Both the position numbers and the translations under genes were made by a program. A DNA stretch of 64,000 bases, taken from NCBI GenBank assembly GCA_963693315.1, contig CAVNZG010001044.1:1-64000 (forward strand), written 5' to 3'. The stretch's first letter is position 1; every line of letters begins with the position of its first letter. This DNA comes from Diogma glabrata (Eukaryota; Arthropoda; Insecta; Diptera; Cylindrotomidae). Under the pieces are notes generated by a model. The model did no database searches. It was not told where the DNA came from and saw nothing but the letters and a program-made list of their open reading frames with translations. Shown here piece by piece: positions 35,545 through 46,104 of this stretch.

Positions 35545-36150
35545 CGATATGAGGTATAACGGAATTTAGCGGCACTCTCACGGTCGCATTTTTCTACCTA
35601 GACCAAAATTTTTTTCTAAGCGTGTTGCGGCAAACGATCTCTTGGATAAGTTCGACAACTGGCCATATCTGGGTACAGGTTAAGAGTCTAGAGCCTTAAA
35701 ACTGTCAAAAACAAAGCGTTATAACGGCCGTTTGGGGCAAAATATGTAAACAAAATTTATAAATATTAATTATTTGAACATATTTCTATCATTTTTTAAA
35801 AAGTCAGACATCTGCAATAAAAGGTTCTTTAGCTATCTGCAATAAACTGTGTGAAGTACAACGGCATTTAGCGGCACTTTCACGGTCGCATTTTTTCACT
35901 TACGCTAAAAATATTTTCTGGGTATGTTGCGGCAAATAGTTTCCTAAATATGTTTCACAATTGGCCGTATCGGGGTACAGGTTAAGTGCCTAGAGCCCAA
36001 AAACTGTATAAAATAATGTTTATTTTTAAAGTTTGTTTAATACTTCTGTTTTTAATTAGTATTTTTTATAAAGTAATCTGATAAACATAACTGTCTGATC
36101 CCGAAATCTACCTATTTCTAGCGGATATACCTGCCGCTCGGACTTTTTTA
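35343..36150 (+). mobile_element. DINE-1/Helentron-like element B, head-to-tail with A
   Basis: Begins with the same hairpin directly after element A's end. It has its own (TA)n (35465-35542), the TATAACGGAATTTAGCGG block, a second partial copy of that block at about 35868-35905, and the 3' hairpin AGCGG...CCGCT (36120-36138) followed by CGGACTTTTTT. Shorter than A. Non-coding. Confidence 0.6.
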
Positions 36151-36800
36151 GTATCAGAATAGTCCTTAGATATTTCGTATTAAATCCAATTCTTTTTCAA
36201 GTTATAAAAATGTTTTGAAAATAAAGTTTTTGTTGTTAAGAATTTATTTCGTTGATTTGAAATGAAAAATTTTTGTTGCATCGGAAATATTGAATTTTTA
36301 ATATAAGTTAATTTGATTATGATTTTTTTGTCTACCTTAAATTTTTAAATTTTTTTGAAATTTTTACGAGGTTGAAAATAATTCTTTATGTTTATATATA
36401 TAATCTCAATACTATAAAATTTTGACTTTATAACATGACGAATTTCGTCGAATCGAATCTTATAATTCGCTCAAGGTCAATATATCGTTTTGACCAATAC
36501 CCTGAATAAATATTAAATTAAATTGCTAGTATTCATTTACTACACGTTGTTGTGGATTAATTTTAAAAGGTTTCTATGTGATGTTGTGATACATATTGTA
36601 AATCCTTTAATACAAAAAAATGTTATACCGTATGCAAGAACTCAATACATATTGATTAATAAACGATTTTAAAAAGGTCGATAAACGAAAAGTTTTGTCG
36701 TTTATCGAAAAATATCCAAACTTCTATAATAATTTTCATTTTATGTTAGATATTGGCAGAAAAATGGTTTAAATCCCCTAATATTGAAGAAAACAGCTTA

Positions 36801-37036
36801 ATACCGCATTCACAGCGATATAGCAAATTAGTAGATAGTATATTATAATTTGCATTGTGGCATATTTAATATGAGTTTAAAACGTAGATTGTAATGTGAA
36901 TCGTAAGTATTTGAATCGTTTGTAATTGTAGTAAGCCTAGATATCAAATTAGATGCAAGATTTTAAAATTAAAAGTGTTTACAGCACAGATTTAAATTAC
37001 ATCTACTAATTTGCTATGTCGCTGTGAATGCGGTAT
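36801..37036. mobile_element. 236-bp MITE with ~37-bp TIRs
   Basis: Near-perfect terminal inverted repeats: ATACCGCATTCACAGCG at the left and CGCTGTGAATGCGGTAT at the right, continuing inward to TAATTTGC/GCAAATTA. No coding capacity. Target-site duplication not clear, so no superfamily is given. Confidence 0.75.
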
Positions 37037-37089
37037 AAAACGATATGTCTTCAATCTATGAAAACTTCAAATAGTTCTAAGAATTACCG

Positions 37090-37440
37090 TATTTTATTCT
37101 TCCAATGAGATTATTCTGTTATTTGAAATTGAAGCTACTATAGGCTCCAAGAAACTAAACAAAATTAGTGTCTCTATTTGTTCAAAAATGATGGTGTTGA
37201 AAATGGAAAATTAAAAAAAAACGTGAATTTTTCGTATTTTTTTTCGACTGTAACTTCCAGAATCCTTAATGGATTTTTACAAAATATAACTCAAAATGTT
37301 TGTTGGCATATTTACTATGCACATTTTTCATTAATACATTTAATTTGTTTGGTTTGTAAAATATGAGACCTAAAAACCGAAACAACCTTTTTGATCACCG
37401 AAAAAATTGGTTTTTCATGAATATCTCAAAAACAAGAGCT
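37090..37440 (+). repeat. Dispersed repeat
   Basis: Matches, in reverse orientation, parts of 23600-23790 (ATTAAGGATTCTGGAAGTTA region) and 18810-18980 (TTTTTGAGATATTCACGAAA region). Unclassified. Confidence 0.5.
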
Positions 37441-38221
37441 AACCTAAAAAAATGAATATGATATTCGTGCTCAGGAGGTCCAAATCCATAACAAAAATTG
37501 GGTTTTATTTAGGGAGACAAAAAAACTTCAAAATTTGTTAACTAGTGTAACCTAACAAGACAAACTTAATATAAAGTCGAAAATTAAGTTAAATTAGGTA
37601 TAATTTTCCTTGTTTTTCAAATTAGAAAAAATGTTGCTTTGAGGCTGAAAATAGGAGAAACTTTTGGTAAATCTCTCCTCATTTTGCGACCAAATTACGT
37701 GTTCAAAATAAAATTGACTTTGAAGTTGATTTTAGGTGAAAATTAGGTAGGTGTGTGCTGTTTTTGACTTATATTCTACTGTAACTTTGATGTAATTTTT
37801 TGGGGCAGAAAATACGTATAATCAACCTAAATAACTACCTATAAATAAAATTCCATTCAAAGTGAAGAAAACAAATTGAATCGACGTAATTTTGACATAA
37901 TTAGGTAAATTTACACCAAACATTTTATTCTTCCAATGAGATTATTCTGTTATTCATTCTGCTTCCCGACTTCCTATCAATAGTTGATTTTTCATTTTCA
38001 TCAATTTTCTCAAATTCGATTTAATATACCGATGTTATATTTTTGTTTACGAATTATCATTCCGCAAGATCCAGCTAAATAATTTTTTCATGTAATATAA
38101 AATTTTATTTAAATGTTGAAATATATAAAACAAAATTTTCAAAAAAAACTGACTTTAGAAAATAACAAAAGAGGCAACAAGAAGTGAAAACTAACTCAAT
38201 TGTGGCTTTTAAAACAAAAAC

Positions 38222-38391
38222 GATATAAGAACCGAATCTAAAAAATTATGGTGCAAATTATGAAACCTTTTGCAATCCATACAATTTGCGACCGATCTAG
38301 TTTCGAACCAATGAGAAAATTTTAAACTTTAAGAAAGTTTATCATTCTCATCAGGGCTAGCCGACTAGATAAACTACCAAAAAATGTCAAC
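38222..38391. repeat. 170-bp direct repeat, copy 1
   Basis: Nearly identical to 38673-38842: ATAAGAACCGAATCTAAAAA through GACTAGATAAACTACC. On the minus strand it holds CTGATGA (38354-38348) and GAAA (38304-38301) at hammerhead-like spacing with a long hairpin between. Confidence 0.75.
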
Positions 38392-38672
38392 GCTAATATA
38401 AACCAAAAATTAGGTTACACCTCTAGCGAAGCATAAAAAAACAAAAAATTTACATAAACATATATTTAATAGATTCAGGTTTAGTCAATTAGTTTCTCTA
38501 GTGATCACTGTTTTGTTATACTCTAGACATACTAGTATTGAATAACAAACTCGTATCGGCGAGAAGAAGGTGACTAGTCTTCACTTGTGTCTATTGACAC
38601 AAATTCAATAATTAATTCAGTAAATTATTTGTTATATAACATCACTCCGATGGAAAATCTCCCGTCAAGAAT

Positions 38673-38842
38673 AATATAAGAACTGAATCTAAAAAATTAT
38701 GGTGCAAATTATGAAACCTTTTGCAATCCACACAATTTTCGTCCGATCTAGTTTCGAACCAATGAAAAAATTTTAAACTTTAAGAAAGTTTATCATTCTC
38801 ATCAGGGCTAGCCGACTAGATAAACTACCAAAAAATGTCAAC
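38673..38842. repeat. 170-bp direct repeat, copy 2
   Basis: Second copy with a few substitutions. CTGATGA and GAAA are preserved (38805-38799 and 38755-38752 on the minus strand). Confidence 0.75.
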
Positions 38843-38869
38843 TAAAATATATATATTGGAATTAAGCAC

Positions 38870-39480
38870 ATGATCAAATTGTTTTATCTACACCAAATAT
38901 GTTACTGGTATGCAATTGTATGTGATACATATTTCTAAAACTAAGTGAAGATAGTGGATAACATCGATTATATCGATTTAAAGCTCAAAATTACGAAATG
39001 GAATTCGCACAAATACTATACAAAGAAGCATAGCTTATGTATAATCAAAAACGGATGGAAATCATGATGAACAAACTAATTAAAAATAGTGGCACTTAGC
39101 CGGCAACACGTTTGCAATAATGATTTGCAAATGGTAACAATGCATTAATACCAATAAATTTTATATATCTTGAATTGAATTCTATATATTTTCTATGAAT
39201 TCTATGAATTTTATATAAATTTTGGTTCTATGGGTGTGACAACCCCGCGTACTTTCAGGTTATTACCTGCTATTGGCAAATCAGTTAACGTGAGATATCG
39301 TTTACCACCGGCAATGGCAGTAAGATATCACTGATATAAGGGGATAAGTGATATTTTAAGGGTGCTGGGGGATAAACTTTTTTCAATCAACGATAGCACA
39401 CTTAGTCTTATAGTTATGGAATATTCTTTGGAGATGACACGCATTTTTAGGTATTTTTAAATAAACTATGTTGGGTAAAA
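38870..39480. repeat. Dispersed/tandem repeat family, copy 1
   Basis: Shares ordered blocks with 40250-40830: ATACTATACAAAGAAGCATA, GTGGCACTTAGCCG and TGTGACAACCCCGCGTAC. The last block recurs near 41389. A reversed tail is at about 42185-42310. Non-coding. Confidence 0.55.
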
Positions 39481-39524
39481 AATAAAAATGACCCAATGGA
39501 AATTGAATGTTATCATAACGAGTT

Positions 39525-40004
39525 TTTTCGAATTTTCTTTCTTATGACATAGTGGCAATATGCGACGAGCATAATGTTAAATAAACAAAACTTTTACACT
39601 TTTTAGTGTAAAAATAAAATTTTGAGAAATTTTGTGGGTGATTTGAGAGTTTTTTGTGTGTTTCGTGTCGGGAACAAATACAATGCATGAGCACTGTGAA
39701 CATTTGTGATTCTATTTTTGTTCTGTATAATGTTCTATATAAAGATGACACACCTCAACTAATCCAACAAGTCATTTACATTTTTTTATTGCTTACTTGA
39801 AAACTTATTTGATTGCCAATTTTTCATATATCCGAACTTAGCTAGAGTGCTGATTATTTTTCATTCATATTTTTAAAAAGTACAGTTAAAAATTATGCTA
39901 TCATTTCTCAATACCACTTTTTGAAATCATTGCTACTACGTCAACAAAATGTCTGCGCACAAACTTTATATATAAGCGTAGCAAAGCACGCCGGCTGGTG
40001 CTAA
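39525..40004 (+). mobile_element. Helitron 3' terminal fragment
   Basis: Homologous to 60865-62000 in opposite orientation. It starts in decayed helicase sequence (TTTTCTTTCTTATGACA), continues with TTTACACTTTTTAGTGTAAA, and ends with hairpin GCGTAGCAAAGCACGC (39976-39991), a GC-rich spacer and CTAA. The hairpin plus CTRR end is the Helitron 3' signature. Confidence 0.65.
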
Positions 40005-40249
40005 ATAAATATTGAATATATATAAAATTGAAAGTGTGTATGGCTGTTTATCCTTTATGCACCAATACATTAATCATCATGAAAATTTATGAAGTTGTTG
40101 TGTACGCTTAATATTTGCTTTTATTTAACTATCGTTTTAAACGGTAGTTTGCTTTGATCAATGTTTTTTTTGAACATAATTTTTTTATGAAATTAAAAAT
40201 AACGTAAGAAAGATAGTAGAACCTGAAGGCTGAAACAATTACATTTGTA

Positions 40250-41580
40250 TATCAAAATTATATGTTTTGGATTTTTATCATCTTCACTAAATATGTTGTG
40301 GGTTTGGAATTGTATGTAATACATGTTTCTAAAATTAAGTGAATACATAATACTTGTAACTTGATACTTGATAAAATCGATTATATTGATTTAAAGCTCA
40401 CAATTACGAGACGGAAATCGCATAGATTCTATACAAAGAAGCATAGCTTATGTATGATGATGTATGACATGGATGGCAATGATAAATAAAATAATTAAAA
40501 AAGGTGGCACTTAGCCGATAGTGATTTGCAAACGGCAACAATGCGCATTAATACCAATGAATTTGCTTTGCTTTTCGCAGAAAGATTTGTAAAATTTAAA
40601 CTTGTTGATCTATGGGTGTGACAACCACGCGTACTTTAGTCCCTGTTTTTTGGCATATGAGTGCTATTTTGACAATTGTTTGGTTGACATTGTGAGGTTA
40701 GTGTGTGTTGGTAGCGGGTTTATCGTTCTGACTCATTTATTCTACTAATACGATACAAATACTACTAATACGATATCAATTGATTGCGATTGCCAATGAA
40801 GTTTCACTTCTGCCGTCGGGTCTTAAGCACACTCTCTGTTTTTTCTATGATAGTATATATATATAATCGATAATTATTACAAATTATAAAATTAGATATC
40901 AACAACATAACATTCAAAGTTCATATTCCATTTTTTCATTGTTGCGTTGTTTAAACTTGTAAAATTATATGAAAAACCATAGCAACTACAATTTATTCTT
41001 TTTACACTAGTGAAAAAATAACCCATTTTCACAGGGCATTAAGCGTGATGAAAAGACTTTTCATATGCTATCATAGAAAAAATGTTTATTGATCATAACA
41101 CTTCATTTAACACATACCTGAGCAAACAGAAAATAGGAAAAATAAATATCAGTATTTGACGGCTTAAATCTTTATCTATTTTTATTTAAATTTTAAATAT
41201 AAATCTGTACTTTATTATCCTTAAATTCTATGGATTTTACCGCTAGTACTTGGCGAAACATAATGAATAATTGTAAATAAAATTCCTTGTTATTGTATAT
41301 CGCAATTGATTTTTATTTTAAATAAATTAATAATTTCATTTATATGCTCGATCGATTGATTGATTTGTAATTTTTTTGGTCTGAGGGTATGACAATCCCG
41401 TGTACTCCAGTCCTGGGTATAGCCATATGAGTTAGCGTAGGATTTCATAGACAATTGGCAACAACAGTGAGCTATCCATAGCGAAGGCGATACCTTAGCG
41501 GTGCTTGCGTATAAATTTAATTCAGTAAACGGTAGCACTCTAAATCTTAGTTATGGAATATACCTTGATGATGGCACGCT
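40250..41580. repeat. Dispersed repeat family, copies 2 and 3
   Basis: Copy 2 (about 40250-40830) parallels 38870-39480. Copy 3 (about 41385-41580) repeats the TGACAATCCCGTGTACTCCA block and the TTATGGAATATACCTTGATG tail. No supported gene in between. Confidence 0.5.
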
Positions 41581-42049
41581 ATTGTTTGTTCGAATTAAAG
41601 ACCTTCGTACAACTCTATATGCGGACTTTAATCCTAAAAAAATACCGTACGTCATATGATCAATGAATACGTCACTAAAGCAGTATGATTATTGGTAACC
41701 CCATTTCGTTTTGTTGCTACATTATTTTTAAAAAATGTTTGCAATTTTCACCCGTAGTTATTTTTTATTTTCATTATTCTATTCGTGAAATAATAAGATA
41801 TTGGAATTGATCATTGTCCGATTCAGATGAATTCAAATTTTCCTTGTTTACGTTTACTAAAGTCAGAAAACATTCGATTAATCAAATCATTATTATATAA
41901 AATTGTTTGGATTTTGTTCGAATGCTGCCTGGTTGCAAGTAAATGACTGTAGGGTCAACTCATAATTTGTAATAGTATGTATATTTAGACGTAATTATCA
42001 GCCTAACTGACAAATAATATTACATATTGTGATTTTATAAATTTTATTA

Positions 42050-42175
42050 TTTATGAAACTATAACATAATTGATTACCCGGTTAACCGAATTAATTACCC
42101 GGTTAATCGAATAGTAAAATTTAGCAAACATTAACCGGTTAACTGGTTAACTGAAAACCGGTTTGCCATCCCTAT
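42050..42175 (-). mobile_element. hAT (Ac-like) terminal fragment
   Basis: Read on the minus strand, the end is TATAGGGATGGCAAACCGG followed by clustered GTTAACCGG repeats. A (C/T)AGGGATG start and dense subterminal repeats are typical of Ac-group hAT ends. No partner end was found. Confidence 0.4.
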
Positions 42176-42349
42176 ATTGAAGCTTATATTTAGAGTTACA
42201 TGAAAGTTTATTTCTTAGCGCAAGCAATAATGTGTCATCATCAAGGAATATGCAACAACTAAGATAAAGGATGCTACCGTTGGCTGAAAAAGAGTTCATC
42301 CGCTGGCATCCCAAATACATCACATTGAATGGTGATATTTCACGTTAAT

Positions 42350-43195
42350 TTTTTTTTTTTTTAATAAGATGTGTTGTGTAATAGGGTTTAGAATATGTGT
42401 CACAACAACACATAAATACCTTTTAAGACCCAGGTCTAGACCTGGGTCCCACAACAACTGGCGTTCTAAGGTGTAGATTAACGCTTTTTTTAAACATCTG
42501 TGGGTTGAAGCCACCTGAGACTAAGTGTTCCGGCAAACTATTCCATTTGTATGCAGTTCGGACAAAGAAGTCTCTCTGCGATCTGCCAGTATGACAGCGC
42601 GGGATCTTTACCGTTTCACTGGTTGCGGCAGCCGATTGCCGAGTGGAACGGGGGTAAGAATAAGTTTGAGGCATGATGCCGCTGATTTCATCTGAGCACT
42701 GCTGATGACGATATTTGTAAAAAACAACGAGGTCAGCAACAGTGCGACGATGTTGTAGGGAATCAAGTTTTGATGTCAAAGTTCGATCACCTACAATTCG
42801 TATAGCTCGTTTTTGAACAGAGTCCAAGAGGGCCAAGATGGAAACAGAGGCAGCACCCCAAACTTGACAGCAGTACTCCATACAGGGACGAATATAGGAC
42901 TTATAAACATGGAGCAATTGGTATGGAGTGAAAAATTTTTTGCATCTATTTAGGAGGCCGAGTTTTTTAGAAGCGCTTTTTGCCATCGCCATTACATGAT
43001 CGTTCCAGAGTAGGTCATTTGAAACTGTGACACCCAATAAACGAATGTTTTTACATTCACCTGTTGGCTCATCACACATACTAAATAAAATATCTTTGGG
43101 GAACTCGGTCTTTAATCTGGAAACAATCAACAGCTGTGTTTTGGTGGAGTTGAAATTGACAAGGTTTTGGTCACCCCAGTTTGGTCACCCCAATT
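42350..43195 (-). mobile_element. 5'-truncated jockey-like LINE
   Basis: Poly(A) is visible as T-run 42350-42361. The coding part runs from about 43195 to 42423: NFNSTKTQLLIVSRLKTEFP, NIRLLGVTVSNDLLWNDHV, LLHVYKSYIRPCMEYCCQVW, SVQKRAIRIVGD, LQHRRTVADLVVFYKY, DFFVRTAYKWNSLPEHL. This is the C-terminal end of the reverse transcriptase ORF, related to but distinct from the LINE at 27826. The frame is open here, as expected of a young dead-on-arrival copy. At the truncation point TTTGGTCACCCCA is directly repeated, a small junction duplication. Confidence 0.85.
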
Positions 43196-43199
43196 GAAA

Positions 43200-44080
43200 T
43201 TAATCATACAAGATGAATAGTGCTCTAAGAAATTGCGTATTTTTAGCCTTTACTAAAGTAATGTTTGGTTGGATCTATACAATTTGAACATAAAACGATA
43301 ATTTGGCAAAAGTAGATATCAAATTTGTTTTTCTTTATTCCACCGTTGAACATAAAATTTGTTTAGCCATATAATTGTTAAAAATAAATCTGTCGCTCAC
43401 GTACACAGTTTTTTTTTCAATTAATTGACACTAGATAAAATAAAAACCCAATAATGACAAAAAAAATGATGCCTTTATATATGTAAATAAAGATACGTGT
43501 TTTAAAAAACTGATATTATAAGATATAATATTGTTTCAAATCTCTTATAACACATTACATGAGTTTTACAATTATTGTTATTGTTTTGGTATATCTTGAT
43601 ATCAAACCATTTTATCGTGTAATAAAACGTTTTAAGCTTAAACATTTTTCTTTATTTAGGCAAATAAGTTTTAAAGTTTTAGAATATACGTAACATGTGC
43701 TATGTATTTGGTGAAAATCTACATTGTACATGTATATCAGCTATGAATTGGATGTTGCTAATTATTATGAGATCAAGTTTCATACGTTTAATGTTATGTT
43801 ATTTCGATTTAAAAATATGTATAGTAAAATAAATAACTTTAGAACGCACTATTTACCTAATAAATGTTTTTTTAATAGCAAAATTTATTCGATGATTAAA
43901 CCAACTGTCAAACATTTCAAGCTTTAAAAACTTGATTTATCAATTAACACCGTTTTAGAAAAGGAAATAACAAACCCCAAAAATTTTCATTTTTATGCTT
44001 TAACAATATTAAAATTATATCTGCTTGAACTCTACTTTGTGAATTTTTTTTACAGTTTACACTGTTTGTTGAGTTGCTGA
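43200..44080. other. AT-rich stretch without recognised genes
   Basis: Nothing I can support. The 67-codon plus ORF at 43724 is low-complexity. Confidence 0.4.
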
Positions 44081-44083
44081 TTA

Positions 44084-44428
44084 TCAGCGTGAGTTATAGC
44101 TAATAACAAGATGTCTTGACAACTTGTTTATTATACTACCTAATTGAAGAAGGTTTCCATCGTAGTCGTCTTTTAAAATTTTTGACACTAAGTCAATAAC
44201 CTCTGTTGCCTTTTGAGATGTCATTGTGTTTCCTTTAAAATTATTTATTGGTTGGAGTGATAAATTTTTTTCTAATTTTGATTCCTGTATGTTTTTGATT
44301 TCCAATTCTATATACAAATATTGTTTCTTTTGTCACTTTGCTTTCTCATAAGAAGCTAATTTTTCTTTTGGCTTTTCTCTAAATTCATTTAATTGCGGTA
44401 AGGAGGGGGTTAAGAAAACAAACTTACG
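44084..44428 (-). pseudogene. Unidentified coding fragment with one in-frame TGA
   Basis: On the minus strand a protein-like frame runs LTPSLPQLNEFREKPKEKLA, SYEKAK, TGA, then QKKQYLYIELEIKNIQESKL and onward through TEVIDLVSKILKDDYDGNLL to SRHLVISYNSR and a stop. The sequence is charged and helix-prone and stays in frame apart from the TGA. I do not recognise the family. It may be a terminal exon with a nonsense mutation or a processed fragment. Confidence 0.35.
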
Positions 44429-44914
44429 GTTTTGGTTATAACTCAAAAACTAAGCAGTCGATAAATTATTGAATTTTTTTTTGCAATATTTCAATCTTTT
44501 TCGATTTTTCTAAATCTATCTTGATACCTTAAAAAAAACTTTTGATTTATTATCTCCTTATCTACGTTATAAAAATACAGATAAAAACAAATATTTGCAA
44601 TTATTTTGCTATTAATTTAACAAAGAAAAAAATCAAGAAAGCAATTATTTAAATAATTTTAATAATTAAAAAATTGTTCCTTTTAGTAATATAATTTTTT
44701 AACGTTGAACTGTAAAAAGACATTCCAAATGTAAATACTAAAAAGTAATGTTGTACGTATTATGACTTCATCGACAGTTGTATCTAAAAAAATACGCCAG
44801 CTTTCGAAAAACCAAAATTTCATAACTCCATTTCAGAACCAAAAAAATTCTGTATTACTTTGGTTTTGAAAAATTACTTTGGTTTTGAAAAATTAGGACC
44901 TACTGTTCCTATAA

Positions 44915-45045
44915 AGCAACAAAAAGATGTATGTCTGTCTGCCGATCGGCCCTCACAACCGACGAAATCTAGAAAACGGCTGCAGGGATTTCAAAAATTT
45001 TGGTTTCTAAGAATAGGTTTACTCAATAGTAAGAGGCGAGTTTGG
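44915..45045. repeat. Fragment related to repeat X
   Basis: GTCTGTCTGCCGATCGGCC, ACCGACGAAATCTAGAAAA and AGGTTTACTCAAT match the GC-richer core of X at 58540-58670. Confidence 0.55.
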
Positions 45046-45894
45046 TTTTGATTTGATTGATTTTTGATTTTTTTGATTTTTTTTGAGTTTGGTTTTGATT
45101 GTCAACCGATGCGGTCGACTTTCGTTTTTTTTTTATTCTTATCATTTTGCAATTATTATAATTACAATAAATTCACAATAATCTTGTTTTTTTTATATAA
45201 TTTTTTTTTTTGCTAATTTTTCTCTAATTATCAATAACAGTGAAGTGGAGTGAATTTCAGTTTTTTTTAAATAGTGCAATTGTGTCTAATAGCCTGTTTT
45301 AAATACCATTCTACAACAATTAACAATGGCAGTGATAGATAGTGTATAGTGATAGTGTTGATTTAATTTGGGCTCGACTTTGTTTTTTCATCAAAACAAG
45401 AGGTACAACAACAAACAATGATAAATTAGTAGTATATCTAATAAAATACTAAACAATAGAGGTATTTATAATCACTGATAAACTCTCTTCTCAAATAAAT
45501 AATAACGGGATACATAAAGAGAATACTAAACTTATTAATTCCACATTTTTGATTATCATAATAAACGTCCTTATCACCGGTAATATTTAATATGATTGCT
45601 AACTAAATCCTCTGCAATAAATGTACGGAATTAAAATAGAAAAAAAGATCTTTTTGAATGGAAACAAATAACGTTACAGAAATAATTTGGGTGAATACAT
45701 GAATGAATCTACGAATTTAAATCTTAATAGTGATCAATTTTCAGTTTTATTTATATACTTTTTCAAACCTGATTTTTTTTCCTAATATTAATAAACAATA
45801 ACAAATTTTGTTTTGTTTTGAGTGAGTGATTTACAATTTTTTATATAAAAAAATACAAAAAAAAATTGAATACAGTGAAGAATTAAGATCACTT
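45046..45894. other. AT-rich, nothing recognised
   Basis: No gene or repeat boundary resolved before the LINE 5' region. Confidence 0.4.
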
Positions 45895-46104
45895 AATTTT
45901 GCTTGTAACTTAATTGTGCCACGACGGTGACGTCTTTTCGCAAAGTCGAAGCTGAAGCGGTACCAGCCGTATGTGGAGGTCCTTCCCCGGTAACCAGCAC
46001 GACGGCAAAGTCTAACGACTAAGCTGAAGCGCTGGTTTTGGTTTGGTTTTCTTTTTGTTTTTTTTTCTTTTTTCTTTTTGTTGTGTCTTCTTTAAGATTA
46101 TCTA
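45895..46104 (+). mobile_element. 5' UTR of LOA/R1-group LINE
   Basis: GC-richer leader with a direct repeat of AAGCTGAAGCG (about 45950 and 46023), a T-rich run, then the ORF ATG at 46105. The 5' boundary is approximate. Confidence 0.5.

Noticed and set aside
45900..46060. HDV-like ribozyme at the LOA-group LINE 5' end
   Set aside because: A CTAAGC-type segment is present but I could not build P1-P3 pairing in the required order.
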